DNA of 64,000 nt from NCBI RefSeq assembly GCF_014201875.1, contig NZ_JACHFL010000004.1:350222-414221 (forward strand), written 5' to 3'. Position 1 is the stretch's first letter. Each line of letters begins with the position of its first letter. Positions 16,931 through 25,598 of this stretch are shown here, piece by piece. The notes under the pieces are model-generated. The model worked only from the letters and a program-made list of their open reading frames with translations, was not told where the DNA came from and did not search any database. The translations under genes were made by a program, and so were the position numbers. Source of the stretch: Deinococcus humi. GTDB taxonomy: Bacteria > Deinococcota > Deinococci > Deinococcales > Deinococcaceae.

Positions 16931-17374
16931 ATGCAAAAATCCAAGTTTCTCGGACTGTTGACTGGCGCGCTGGCGCTGGGAAGTGCCACCGCCGCGCAGA
17001 CCACTGCGCTGGATAACTGGACTGACAAGTGGCTGGAGAAGCTGACCGCCGAGGCAACGGAGCTGTTCACTGGCCCGTTCGCATACCAGGAACTGGGCAT
17101 GCTGGCCGAGACGTGCGTGCAGGCGGCGCAGGAGCTGAAGGGCGTCATCAAGGGCATTCCGCGCGCGGTCCTGGCTCAGAAGGCCCTGGGCGCAGCTGCA
17201 CGTGCGGCCCTGCCCGACAACTACGAGGGCTGGGCGCTGATGCTGATCGATGGCCCTGGCGCGGCGATCCTGATCGAGGCGGCCTTCCAGCGGCTGTTCG
17301 GCCCTGAAGCCCAGGAAGCCGCTGCTGCGCCCATTGTGGACGCGCCCGAAGTCGCAGAAGGCGGCATTCAGTGA
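16931..17374 (+). CDS. secreted hypothetical protein of the lysis cassette
   Basis: 147 residues from the ATG at 16931, supported by GGAGGG at 16921-16926. The N-terminus (MQKSKFLGLLTGALALGSATAAQ) looks like a cleavable signal peptide. The remainder is mostly helical and soluble, with a proline/alanine-rich acidic tail. It sits between the endolysin and a small lipoprotein gene, where Gram-negative phages often encode spanins. A spanin role is possible because the next product is a lipoprotein, but no spanin motif is seen. Confidence 0.6.
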   Translation: MQKSKFLGLLTGALALGSATAAQTTALDNWTDKWLEKLTAEATELFTGPFAYQELGMLAETCVQAAQELKGVIKGIPRAVLAQKALGAAARAALPDNYEGWALMLIDGPGAAILIEAAFQRLFGPEAQEAAAAPIVDAPEVAEGGIQ

Positions 17375-17739
17375 AGCGCTCGCTGGTGCTGGCGTCGCTG
17401 CTTTGCGGCCTGGTGGCCTGTGCTCCAGCGGCCACCGTGGCACCGCCTGATCGTGATGGTGCTGCACTGCGCCTGGCCAGCATTGAGGGCGGCGTAACGG
17501 CCTATTTCAACGCTGGCCTGAGCGACGTTTTCCCTCTGAAGTTCACCATCACGGGCAGCGATCTGCGGGTCAATGCGCCGCAGTACTGCAACGTCAGCAA
17601 CGCGGCCATTCTGTGCACCGTGCCGAGGCTGCCAGCGGGCGGGAACTTCGTGCTCCCCATGCGTGGCAGCAACATCAGCGTGGTGGCCCTGTACAAGCGG
17701 GCCAGTGGGGCAGAGTTCAAGCTCACGGCTCAGCAGTAA
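17371..17739 (+). CDS. small phage-encoded lipoprotein
   Basis: 122 residues from a GTG that overlaps the previous stop. The N-terminus has a lipoprotein signal: KR, a hydrophobic core and the lipobox LVAC with the cysteine at residue 17. The mature part is predicted to be a beta-sandwich with a cysteine pair (QYCNVSNAAILCTV). It is the last gene of the late operon and is followed by a strong hairpin. Possible roles are outer spanin partner or surface-exclusion lipoprotein; neither is proven by sequence. Confidence 0.6.
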   Translation: MKRSLVLASLLCGLVACAPAATVAPPDRDGAALRLASIEGGVTAYFNAGLSDVFPLKFTITGSDLRVNAPQYCNVSNAAILCTVPRLPAGGNFVLPMRGSNISVVALYKRASGAEFKLTAQQ

Positions 17740-17767
17740 GTACCGAACATCTCAGGCGATACAACAG

Positions 17768-17792
17768 ATGCCCCCGCGATTGGCGGGGGCAT
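17768..17792 (+). terminator. hairpin terminator at end of prophage late operon
   Basis: A perfect 10-base-pair stem (ATGCCCCCGC / GCGGGGGCAT) surrounds the loop GATTG. It begins 29 bases after the lipoprotein stop. There is no long T run. It lies between convergent genes and could serve both strands. Confidence 0.75.
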
Positions 17793-17816
17793 TGAAGCCT
17801 CTCGAAATTCAGAAAT

Positions 17817-18212
17817 TCAGTTTGGACCGAGATCGCCGTCAGGACCATATTTTATGAACGCGGCCATGATTCCGGAAATCGTCTCCCAAAGGTCGTTGAC
17901 CTCCTCGCGGTGCAAGCCGAAATGCTCCTGGTGACGCCGCCACTTTTCGGCTATGGGATCGTTTACCGTGATGTGGGCAACGCGGCTTAGAACTTCCACC
18001 TTAACTATCTCGTGATTCTGGATGTAGCCAGTGCCTTCCCCTGTTCCACCCTGCCAGAAGCGTGCCACCATCTTGCGCGTTGTATCGATCTGAAGCCGCA
18101 TGCTTGAGCCTGGCTCTGGGTTTGTCGCCTCAAATAGATCGCAGATAGCTTCCAAGGTGACAAGATGTGCTTCAGTCAGCACCAGATCTGGGATCACGCG
18201 GGGTTCAGACAT
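17817..18212 (-). CDS. hypothetical protein at prophage right edge
   Basis: 131 residues, soluble. It begins MSEPRVIPDLVLTEAHLV, has a central basic segment (TTRKMVARFW) and ends with helices. No signal peptide, membrane segment or known motif was recognised. It is on the strand opposite to the phage late genes, converges on their terminator, and its start lies next to the AT-rich motif array at 18239. It could be a prophage moron gene, cargo of a mobile element or a host gene. Confidence 0.55.
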   Translation of the reverse strand: MSEPRVIPDLVLTEAHLVTLEAICDLFEATNPEPGSSMRLQIDTTRKMVARFWQGGTGEGTGYIQNHEIVKVEVLSRVAHITVNDPIAEKWRRHQEHFGLHREEVNDLWETISGIMAAFIKYGPDGDLGPN

Positions 18213-18238
18213 AGGGGAAAATATAACCTGAATTATGC

Positions 18239-18376
18239 TGACACCTTATTTGACTCTGGAGAGCACCTTGATGCACTCACTCTCACCTTTGGAACAAATT
18301 AAATGTCCGTGGGACAAATTGAGTGTCAACGCTGTGGACATTTAATTTGACTCAACAGTGACGTTTAATTTGACCC
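18239..18376. repeat. AT-rich array of five 18-bp motifs, likely mobile-element end or integrase-type binding sites
   Basis: The consensus is TGACATTTAATTTGACYC. Copies: forward at 18239-18256, inverted at 18291-18308 and 18312-18329, forward at 18336-18353 and 18359-18376. Neighbouring same-direction copies are 21 and 23 bases apart. This is strikingly AT-rich against the surrounding DNA. Repeated sites at about 20-base spacing, inverted around a centre, are typical of transposase-binding ends of Tn7/Tn5053-like or IS21-type elements. No transposase gene is nearby. Confidence 0.65.
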
Positions 18377-18936
18377 GCGACACGATGCCTCTGGCCCTCT
18401 CCCGAAGTATCCGGAATCTGTGTGATGGCCGTCTCTGCCCTGGGGCAAGGGGTGGTCAGAGTGTGATTGCTGTGGGCGCATGCGCTGCCTCAGCGGTTCC
18501 AGAGGACACGGTGAGTCTGTCTGCACGGCTAGCGTTGCCCGAACGGCCCGCGCTGAGGGCGCCTCTTAAGCGCACCCTACAAGCTCGTCAACACTGCCCT
18601 ACATGTCGGACTGCTCCGTCGTAGAGGATCAATCCCCAGAGCCATGAATTGGGTCGAGATGCGGCGACTGACGCACGTGGCGCCCGATTTACTATTTGTG
18701 CCGTGAGAATGCATCCAGGTCGAGAAGTAAAGGTGATCCAACCCATCGGCACTTGGATTGTGGTTCTATAGCCCACCGAGTCTGCAGCCGGACTGGCCCC
18801 GGAAAGAGGGGAGGCTGCAACCTTCTGCCGCTTCCGGGTTAATGTGAATGCGCAAGCGCTCCTGCCTTGCTCATCCCCTGGTGTTCAAGGTGCCACTTGA
18901 TGCCACCCGTTCAGCAGACCTTTAAGGAACAGCGTG
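18377..18936. other. intergenic region without recognised gene
   Basis: About 560 bases separate the motif array from the PAS kinase. Short open frames exist but none has a convincing ribosome site together with protein-like composition. AAGGA at 18924-18928 is the ribosome site of the kinase gene. No terminator or clear promoter was recognised. Confidence 0.5.
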
Positions 18937-20148
18937 ATGCACGATCATCTAGAAGAAGAATCCATTCCCCTGCCTGTCGAGTTTCAGGAACGAATGCAAG
19001 CTCTGGAATCCCAGGTTCGAGACCTTCAGCTCAGCAAACAGCGCAGCGTCACTCTGTTCCATGAGGCCCCAACACCAGCCCTTCTCTTGAACGCGGCAGG
19101 ACGAGTTGAGGACGCCAACGCTGCTGCCTGTGGCCTATTTGGCCGCACGCCTGAAGTGCTGCTGGGCAAACGGCTGGATCAATTCCTGTCCCCCACCTCG
19201 CACGGCGCGCTGGATGTCCTCCTGAAACAGGTGTCCAGGACGTCCCTGAAGCAACGCGGCGAGGTCCAGCTGCTTCACAGCGATGGTGCCCTCTCAGACC
19301 TGCTGCTCGATGTGGTCTCCTCCCAGCAAGACGGCAAGTTCCTGTATTTCCATATGGGACTGACGGATGTCACCTCTTACAAACAGGCACATCAGACCCT
19401 ACTGGACGGGCATGCCACCCTGGCACAACAGATCGAAGGTCAGGCATCCATCGTCCGCGCCCTGAATCAGGAATTGGAACAGACCAGTAGCACATTCATC
19501 CAGCAGCTTCACCTTCCCGTCGCGCGGGCCATGAACCTTCTGGGTCAGCTTCGACACGTGCTGGGCGAACCAGCCGACGAGATCAGCCACCCTCTTCTCA
19601 AGACCGAACAGGCCGTACAGCAGGTCACCGCCCTGATGGCCTCCATGGACCGGTATATGCAGATGCGCAGCATGCGGGTTCATCTGCGCCCGATCGATCT
19701 GAACCGGGTGCTGCGCGAGGTGGTCAAGAACGCTCAGCCGGTCATGGTGGACCGGAATGTCCAGCTCTCCCAGGACACACTGCCCACGGTCCAGGGAGAC
19801 AGTCAGGCGCTTTACGTGATTCTGGACGAATATGTGGCGAACGCGCTGAAGTTCACCAAGGAGCGGGAGCTCGCCCGTATCCGTGTGCTGGTCCGGGAAA
19901 TGGCCTCCGAGTACCACATTGGCGTTGAGGACAACGGAACAGGGTTCAACATGCGACAAAAAGACAAGCTCTTCCGGTTGTTCGGACGGCTGCACTCTTC
20001 CAAAGAATACGAAGGTACAGGCGTCGGTCTGGTCACAGTGCGCCGCTCCTGCGAGCGGTTCGGTGGCCGCGTGTGGGCAGAAGGCAAGACGGGGCAAGGG
20101 GCGACGTTCTGGTTCGCCTGGCCCAAAACGGTCGTTCTGGCCGGATAA
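18937..20148 (+). CDS. PAS-domain sensor histidine kinase, soluble
   Basis: 403 residues from the ATG at 18937 (AAGGA eight bases upstream). Order: a helix, a PAS domain (about 35-150) with FHEAPTPALLLNAAGRVEDA, a coiled coil, a dimerisation helix with H192 in QQLHLPVARA, then an ATPase domain. The ATPase domain shows the N-box DEYVANALKFT, the G1 box DNGTGF and the G2 box GTGVGL. H192 aligns with the phospho-acceptor position, although the next residue is leucine instead of the usual D/E. There are no membrane segments. It is closely related to the kinase at 34928 (shared FGGRVWAEG ending). No response regulator gene is adjacent. Confidence 0.8.
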   Translation: MHDHLEEESIPLPVEFQERMQALESQVRDLQLSKQRSVTLFHEAPTPALLLNAAGRVEDANAAACGLFGRTPEVLLGKRLDQFLSPTSHGALDVLLKQVSRTSLKQRGEVQLLHSDGALSDLLLDVVSSQQDGKFLYFHMGLTDVTSYKQAHQTLLDGHATLAQQIEGQASIVRALNQELEQTSSTFIQQLHLPVARAMNLLGQLRHVLGEPADEISHPLLKTEQAVQQVTALMASMDRYMQMRSMRVHLRPIDLNRVLREVVKNAQPVMVDRNVQLSQDTLPTVQGDSQALYVILDEYVANALKFTKERELARIRVLVREMASEYHIGVEDNGTGFNMRQKDKLFRLFGRLHSSKEYEGTGVGLVTVRRSCERFGGRVWAEGKTGQGATFWFAWPKTVVLAG

Positions 20149-20660
20149 GCCTCACGCTTGATTTCCCACAATGGAAGGTGGTGAACCCGCTCCGACTTCT
20201 CAGAGACATGACCTCGCATTGGAGGACCCTGCGCGGCGGGAACGGACGTGTTAGAAGGGAAGTCTTTGCGCGTCGCTGGCGCGAGCGGCGGACGGTGAGC
20301 TGCCTCAGCGACGAGACTACGTTCACGCTGCCCTAGGCCTGAAGCGGGCGAGGGGCGTCCTTAAACCGGCTCCTTCTGGTAGCGCGTCGGTGAAGGCGAC
20401 TCCGCCGGATAGTTCAACGTAAGCCACGCTCGTTAAACGCTCTATGAAGCTGAGCAGAAGTCGTAGTTAGGAGCGAGACAGCGCCCGAAAACTAGTGACG
20501 CGCCTTCCTCTGAACCAAGGCTCCTTCATGAAACTGAAGGAGAGCCAGAGAGCAAGCTTAAGGTCGGCAGGTCGAACTGGAAAACGGCGTGCTGGACCGT
20601 GCTCTAGCGTGCGTGTCGCCACTTAGATCTGGTGGCTGCCCCATCCAAGGAGACAACAGC
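20149..20660. other. intergenic region upstream of cyanophycin operon, with hairpin
   Basis: No gene was recognised in these 512 bases. At 20519-20546 a hairpin pairs GGCTCCTTCA with TGAAGGA/AGCC (two-base bulge). It could be a terminator or a leader element of the cyanophycin mRNA. AAGGAG at 20647-20652 is the ribosome site of the synthetase gene. Confidence 0.45.
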
Positions 20661-23486
20661 ATGACGGGTCACCAGTCCACTCGTGGCGGGTCCTCTGCCT
20701 CGCAAGGCACCTTCTCTCAGCTTCGCGTTCTGGAAAAGCAGATTTACCGCGGCCCGAATGTCTATGGCTACGAACCCATGATCCGTTTTCAGCTTGATCT
20801 GGGAGCACTCGAAGAGTACCCCTCAAACAAGCTTCCAGGGTTCACCGCCCGCCTGCTGGAACTTCTTCCCTCGCTGCAGTCCCATGGCTGCTGCTACCGC
20901 GAGCCGGGCGGGTTCGTCCGCCGCCTGATCGACGGCACATGGCTGGGACATGTCAGCGAACATGTTGCCTTGGAGCTTCAGTCGCTCGCCGGCAGCCGCG
21001 TGACCTACGGCAAGACCCGTTCAGTCAGGGGGCAGCCCGGTGTGTACAACGTCCTGTACAGCTACCGCGACGAGCGCGTGGGACTGATCGCGGGCGGGGT
21101 GGCCCTACGCCTCGTCAACAGCCTGCTCCCGCAGGAGTTGCAGGGAGTAGAGGGCCTGGCGCAGCTCCTTCCCGAAGGAAGCAGTCGCATTGACCCCGCC
21201 GCCCCCTTCGATTTCGCCGTCGAGCTGGACGAACTGCGTCGCCTGACGAAGCGTTACACACTGGGGCCAACCACCCAGTCCCTGGTGGCCGAGGCTGAGC
21301 GCCGGGGCATTCCCTCGCGGCGACTGGATGACCAGAGCCTGGTTCAGCTCGGTTACGGCAAGTACCAGCAGCAGATTCGCGCCAGCATCACCAGCAAAAC
21401 GCCTCATATTGCCACCATGACGGCGAGCGATAAGGCCCTCACCAAGCAGTTGCTGGACCGGGCGGGCCTGCCGGTGCCGCAGGGTGAAGTCGTGCAGAGC
21501 GCCGCAGAAGCCGTACGCGCGGCCCGGCGGCTGCGTTCCCCGGTGGTGACCAAACCGCTAGACGGCAACCATGGACGCGGCGTGTCTCTGAACCTCGTGA
21601 CCGATGAACAAGTGAGCCAGGGCTTCGAGGAGGCTCGGCAGCACAGCCGGACGGTGGTGGTCGAACAGTACTACCCGGGCAATGACCACCGCGTCCTGGT
21701 CGTGAATGGTGAGCTGGTCGCGGTGGCCGAACGTGTGCCCGCCCACGTGGTGGGGGACGGAACGCGCACCGTCAAGGCGCTGGTCGAGGAGATCAACCAG
21801 GACCCCCGGCGCGGCAATGGCCACGAGAATGTGATGACCCGCATCGTGATCACTGACCACGTTCTGGAGATCCTTGCGCGCTCGGGTCACACGCCCGACA
21901 GCGTCCCTGCCAGCGGCGAGGTGGTGTTCCTGCGCGACACGGCGAACATTTCCACCGGCGGCACGGCCATCGACCGCACGGACGTGATTCATCCCGAGAA
22001 CGCGACCGTCGCCCGCCGGGCCGCTCAGGTGATCGGTCTGGACGTGGCGGGCATCGACCTGATCAGCCCCGACATCTCCCAGTCGGTTCACCAGACCGGC
22101 GGCGGCATCGTGGAAGTCAACGCAGCTCCGGGCTTCCGGATGCACCTGCAGCCTTCCGAGGGTCAACCGCGCAACGTGGCTGCACCCGTCCTCAGCATGC
22201 TGTTTCCCAGAGGCACGCCCTGCCGCATGCCGATCATCTCGATCACCGGGACGAACGGCAAGACCACCACCTCGCGCATGGTGGCCCATATCCTGCGGCA
22301 CGCCGGGAAGTTGGTGGGATTGACCACCTCCAACGGCATCTACATCAACGGAGAACAGATTCTGAGCGGGGACACCACGGGCCCGAAGAGCGCGAAGGTG
22401 GTGTTGAGTGACCCCAACGTTGAAGTGGCCGTCCTGGAAACGGCGCGCGGCGGCATCCTGCGCGAGGGCCTGGGCTTCGAGCGCTGTGACGTGGGGGTGG
22501 TGCTGAACATCCAGCCAGACCACCTGGGCCTGAAAGGCATCGAGACGATGGAAGACCTGGCCTGGGTCAAGTCGCTGATCGTGGAAGTGGTCACCGAAAA
22601 CGGCACCAGTGTCCTGAATGCCGACGATCCCCTCACGCTGAAAATGCGGAAAAAGGCCAGGGGAAAACTGACCCTGTTCTCGATGCGCGGCGGGGGTGAG
22701 TGCTCACCTGAGTTGCAGCAGCACATCGATCAGGGGGGCACAGCGGTGGTGCGCGAGCCGACCGCGCTGGGGGACGAACTGGTGCTGTATCAGGACGGCC
22801 AGCGCCAGCCCATCATGCGTGCCCGCGACATCCCTGCCACCATGGGCAGCTTCGCGCAGGTGAATGTGCAAAATGCCCTGGCAGCCATCGCTGTCGCCGT
22901 CGCGCAGGGCCTGGACCATTCGGTGATTCGCGCGGCACTGGGCAGCTTCAGCACCTCCTTCGAGCAGACCCCTGGCCGTCTGAATCTGTATGACGGCCAT
23001 CCTTTCCGGGCCCTGCTCGATTACGCCCACAATCCGTCGGGGCTGGCGCACCTGAGGGATCTCGTGGCTCACCTGCGCCCGCCCCGTGGCCGCGTGATCG
23101 GCGTGATGGGTGTGGCCGGAGACCGCCGCGACGAGGACATCCGCCAGATGGGCGGAATCGCGGCCGAGATGTACGACGAACTCGTGGCCCGTGAGGATGA
23201 GCTGCGCCGGGGACGCCCTGTCGGGGAAGGCGCGCGCCTGCTGACTGAGGGAGCGCTGGCGGGGGGCCTCGCGCCCGAGCGCATCACGACCATTCTTACG
23301 GAGCGGGAAGCTGTAGAACACGGGCTGCGGATGGCCCAGCCGGGCGACCTCGTGATCTTCCTGGCCACCGAAGTCGAGGGTACCTGGCAGCAGATTCGCG
23401 ATTTCGACAGTTCCAGCTTGCTTTCCAGCCTGCCGGCTGAAGACCCCGATCCGCAGTCGGATCAGCAAGGGGCCTACCATGACTGA
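20661..23486 (+). CDS. cphA: cyanophycin synthetase
   Basis: 941 residues from the ATG at 20661, which has AAGGAG eight bases upstream; the longer open frame from 20589 lacks such a site. The enzyme polymerises aspartate and arginine into cyanophycin using ATP. A synthetase-specific N-terminal domain (GHVSEHVALELQSLAG) is followed by an ATP-grasp region (about 225-485) with RSPVVTKPLDGNHGRGVSLN. A Mur-ligase-like domain starts with the P-loop ITGTNGKTTT near residue 530 and ends with the DYAHNPSGL motif. Length is at the upper end of the CphA range. It overlaps the dipeptidase gene by 8 bases. Confidence 0.93.
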   Translation: MTGHQSTRGGSSASQGTFSQLRVLEKQIYRGPNVYGYEPMIRFQLDLGALEEYPSNKLPGFTARLLELLPSLQSHGCCYREPGGFVRRLIDGTWLGHVSEHVALELQSLAGSRVTYGKTRSVRGQPGVYNVLYSYRDERVGLIAGGVALRLVNSLLPQELQGVEGLAQLLPEGSSRIDPAAPFDFAVELDELRRLTKRYTLGPTTQSLVAEAERRGIPSRRLDDQSLVQLGYGKYQQQIRASITSKTPHIATMTASDKALTKQLLDRAGLPVPQGEVVQSAAEAVRAARRLRSPVVTKPLDGNHGRGVSLNLVTDEQVSQGFEEARQHSRTVVVEQYYPGNDHRVLVVNGELVAVAERVPAHVVGDGTRTVKALVEEINQDPRRGNGHENVMTRIVITDHVLEILARSGHTPDSVPASGEVVFLRDTANISTGGTAIDRTDVIHPENATVARRAAQVIGLDVAGIDLISPDISQSVHQTGGGIVEVNAAPGFRMHLQPSEGQPRNVAAPVLSMLFPRGTPCRMPIISITGTNGKTTTSRMVAHILRHAGKLVGLTTSNGIYINGEQILSGDTTGPKSAKVVLSDPNVEVAVLETARGGILREGLGFERCDVGVVLNIQPDHLGLKGIETMEDLAWVKSLIVEVVTENGTSVLNADDPLTLKMRKKARGKLTLFSMRGGGECSPELQQHIDQGGTAVVREPTALGDELVLYQDGQRQPIMRARDIPATMGSFAQVNVQNALAAIAVAVAQGLDHSVIRAALGSFSTSFEQTPGRLNLYDGHPFRALLDYAHNPSGLAHLRDLVAHLRPPRGRVIGVMGVAGDRRDEDIRQMGGIAAEMYDELVAREDELRRGRPVGEGARLLTEGALAGGLAPERITTILTEREAVEHGLRMAQPGDLVIFLATEVEGTWQQIRDFDSSSLLSSLPAEDPDPQSDQQGAYHD

Positions 23487-24384
23487 GGTGGACCACGGGG
23501 CACGGCCCGAGTGGACCATCATTGTGCACGGCGGGGCACACGAGGTTCCATCAGAAAAGCGCTCGGCAAGCCGGGCCGGGTGTCTGGCCGCCCTGCGTGC
23601 CGGGCGAGAGGTGCTGACAGGCGGCGGCACGGCGGTCGAGGCAGTGGAGGCCGCCCTGCGTGTCCTGGAAGACGATCCCACCTTCAATGCAGGGTACGGT
23701 TCAGCCCTGAACAGTGACGGGGCGGTAGAGATGGACGCGTCGTTGATGGACGGTGCCACGCTTGATGTCGGCGCAGTGTCGGGCCTGAAAGGCGTGCGCC
23801 ACCCCATCAGTGTGGCCCGCAGCCTGCTGCGCGAGAAAGAGACCCTGCTGATTGCCGATGGCGCACGCCGCTTTGCCGTCGAGCGCAGGGCCGAATTGTG
23901 TGACCCGCAGGACCTGATCTCCCCAAAACAGCAGGAGGCTCTGGCTGAACACGACACCGTGGGCTGCGTGGCTCTGGATACCGCCGGGCACTTGGCGGCG
24001 GGTGCCTCCACCGGGGGCCTGAGCGGCCAACGCGCGGGCCGGGTCGGCGACACTCCGCAATGTGGCTGCGGTTTTTACGCCGAGGACGGTGTAGGGGCCG
24101 TCGCCTTAACCGGTGAGGGCGAGAGCCTGGCGCGGATGATGACCGCCGCCCGAATTATTCACCGCCTGCCCGGCCAGACCCCAGACGACGTGGTGCAGGG
24201 GGTCCTGGAGGAAATGCGACGCCGGGTCGGCGGCGATGCTGGTGGTATAGCCGTCACTCCGGAAGGCAAGGCTGGGTGGTGGCACAACAGCCCCCATATG
24301 CCCGTTGCCTACCAGCATTCCGGTCTGAACGAACCGCAGGTTTATCTGGCGAAAGCCGAGGAGGAACGCAGTGTCCAGACATGA
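23479..24384 (+). CDS. iaaA: isoaspartyl peptidase / plant-type L-asparaginase
   Basis: 301 residues, an Ntn-hydrolase precursor. The autoproteolysis site is HDTVGCVALD with nucleophile T160; the substrate loop GAST and the GDTPQCGCG segment follow. N-terminal IVHGGAHEVP and NAGYGSALNSDGAVEMDASLMDG are family signatures. It splits beta-Asp-Arg dipeptides, the product of cyanophycinase, into aspartate and arginine. It is translationally coupled to both neighbours by overlaps of 8 and 14 bases, which ties it to cyanophycin breakdown. Confidence 0.9.
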   Translation: MTEVDHGARPEWTIIVHGGAHEVPSEKRSASRAGCLAALRAGREVLTGGGTAVEAVEAALRVLEDDPTFNAGYGSALNSDGAVEMDASLMDGATLDVGAVSGLKGVRHPISVARSLLREKETLLIADGARRFAVERRAELCDPQDLISPKQQEALAEHDTVGCVALDTAGHLAAGASTGGLSGQRAGRVGDTPQCGCGFYAEDGVGAVALTGEGESLARMMTAARIIHRLPGQTPDDVVQGVLEEMRRRVGGDAGGIAVTPEGKAGWWHNSPHMPVAYQHSGLNEPQVYLAKAEEERSVQT

Positions 24385-25225
24385 CCCTGAACAGGCGGGT
24401 GCCCGATCAGGGCACGGCACCCTGATCATCATTGGCGGCCATGAGGCCAAGAAAGGCCAGCGCAAAATTCTGAAAGCGGTCGCGCAGCGCGTGAAGGGGG
24501 GCCGCCTTGTCATCGCCACCGTCGCTTCCCATCGGCCCGAGGGGTACTTCGAGAGCTACCAGGAAGGCTTTGACGGTCTGGGCGTCGGAGAATTGGCGGA
24601 ACTGTACGTCGAGAACCGCAGCGAGGCTATGCAGGAGGAAAAGCTACGCGTCCTGGAGGAAGCCACCGGCGTCTTTTTCTCAGGTGGCGATCAGCTTCGC
24701 ATTACCAGCCAGATCGGGGACACGCCCCTCGAAGCGCGGATCAAGGAAATCCACGAATCGGGCGGCGTGATTGCGGGAACTTCGGCTGGAGCATCGGTCA
24801 TGTGCGAAACCATGCTTGTCAAGGGGACCAGCGAAGAGTCCTACCGCATTGGAAACCTGCAGATGGCCCCTGGCCTGGGCCTGATACGCGGCGTGATCAT
24901 CGACCAGCATTTTGCCGAACGTGGGCGGATGGGCCGCCTGTTGGGCGCTGTGGCTCAGAACCCCCGCGTGCTGGGCATCGGCATTGACGAGGACACGGCT
25001 ATCGTGGTGCAGGGCAGTCACTTTGCCGTGATTGGGAGCGGGGCCGTGTATGTGGCAGACGGCTCCGGCATTACGCACTCCAATGTTGCGGAAGCCCGAG
25101 CCGATGACCTGATATCGCTGTATGACGTGCGCCTGCATGTCCTTTCCGACGGGGACAGCTTCGATCTGGAAGGGCGTAGACCTGTTTCCGCCGATGCTTT
25201 GAAGGATGCGGTGCCTGGTGACTGA
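24371..25225 (+). CDS. cphB: cyanophycinase
   Basis: 284 residues from a GTG inside the end of the dipeptidase gene. It is a peptidase S51 family serine hydrolase that cuts cyanophycin into beta-Asp-Arg. The nucleophile is S138 in AGTSAGASVM. Other landmarks are LIIIGGHE at the N-terminus, FFSGGDQLRI, and DQHFAERGRMGRL with a likely catalytic histidine. No signal peptide is present, so it is cytoplasmic and works on stored polymer. It completes an operon covering synthesis and full mobilisation, and is followed by a strong terminator. Confidence 0.92.
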   Translation: MSRHDPEQAGARSGHGTLIIIGGHEAKKGQRKILKAVAQRVKGGRLVIATVASHRPEGYFESYQEGFDGLGVGELAELYVENRSEAMQEEKLRVLEEATGVFFSGGDQLRITSQIGDTPLEARIKEIHESGGVIAGTSAGASVMCETMLVKGTSEESYRIGNLQMAPGLGLIRGVIIDQHFAERGRMGRLLGAVAQNPRVLGIGIDEDTAIVVQGSHFAVIGSGAVYVADGSGITHSNVAEARADDLISLYDVRLHVLSDGDSFDLEGRRPVSADALKDAVPGD

Positions 25226-25286
25226 TTAAAGAGTGCTGTCTGCCGCACCTAAGCTGAGACCGCGACTTCCCTGTTCTCCCCGTGTT

Positions 25287-25314
25287 GAGAGGGCAAGCAA
25301 TGGCCCTCTCTTTT
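25287..25314 (+). terminator. rho-independent terminator of cyanophycin operon
   Basis: An eight-base-pair stem (GAGAGGGC / GCCCTCTC) with loop AAGCAATG is followed directly by TTTT. It lies about 60 bases after the cyanophycinase stop. Confidence 0.85.
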
Positions 25315-25422
25315 CGCCGATGGATGCCTATGAGGACAGTCCTTGTCATTCTGTAAAGCTTGATGAGTTCCCCTCAGACTTCCAGGCGCTTGCGTTCCCT
25401 TACCATTGGGATCCGTATGGAT

Positions 25423-25484
25423 CTCATGGAGTGTCCCCGCGCGGTCAGCGTCTCTTCAGACCTGTTCGGGGACCGCTCCATGAG
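25423..25484 (+). promoter_or_regulatory. structured leader candidate upstream of amino-acid ABC genes
   Basis: A long hairpin pairs CTCATGGAG (25423-25431) with CTCCATGAG (25476-25484). Inside it GTCCCC (25433-25438) pairs with GGGGAC (25468-25473). A small inner pairing of GGTC (25443-25446) and GACC (25459-25462) is possible. A separate short inverted repeat, GATCC-GTAT-GGATC, precedes it at 25410-25423. It is 115 bases upstream of the binding-protein start and has no T run. No known riboswitch was recognised. Confidence 0.45.
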
Positions 25485-25598
25485 GTGTTCTGACCTACGG
25501 CCCCTGCCCCCTGGCAGCGCCGGGTCCCTGTAATCCTGCTCTCGGTCCCGAATGTTCGCTCGACGTTTATCGCTCCACTCTTTCAGGAGGCATTACCC

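Noticed and set aside
18239..18376. CRISPR or simple direct repeats
   Set aside because: The units are only 18 bases, point in both directions and are separated by only a few bases (3-34). There is no spacer of constant length and no cas gene.
18937..20148. Bacteriophytochrome
   Set aside because: The ATPase ending resembles phytochrome kinases, but there is no GAF or PHY domain or chromophore cysteine region, only a single PAS domain.
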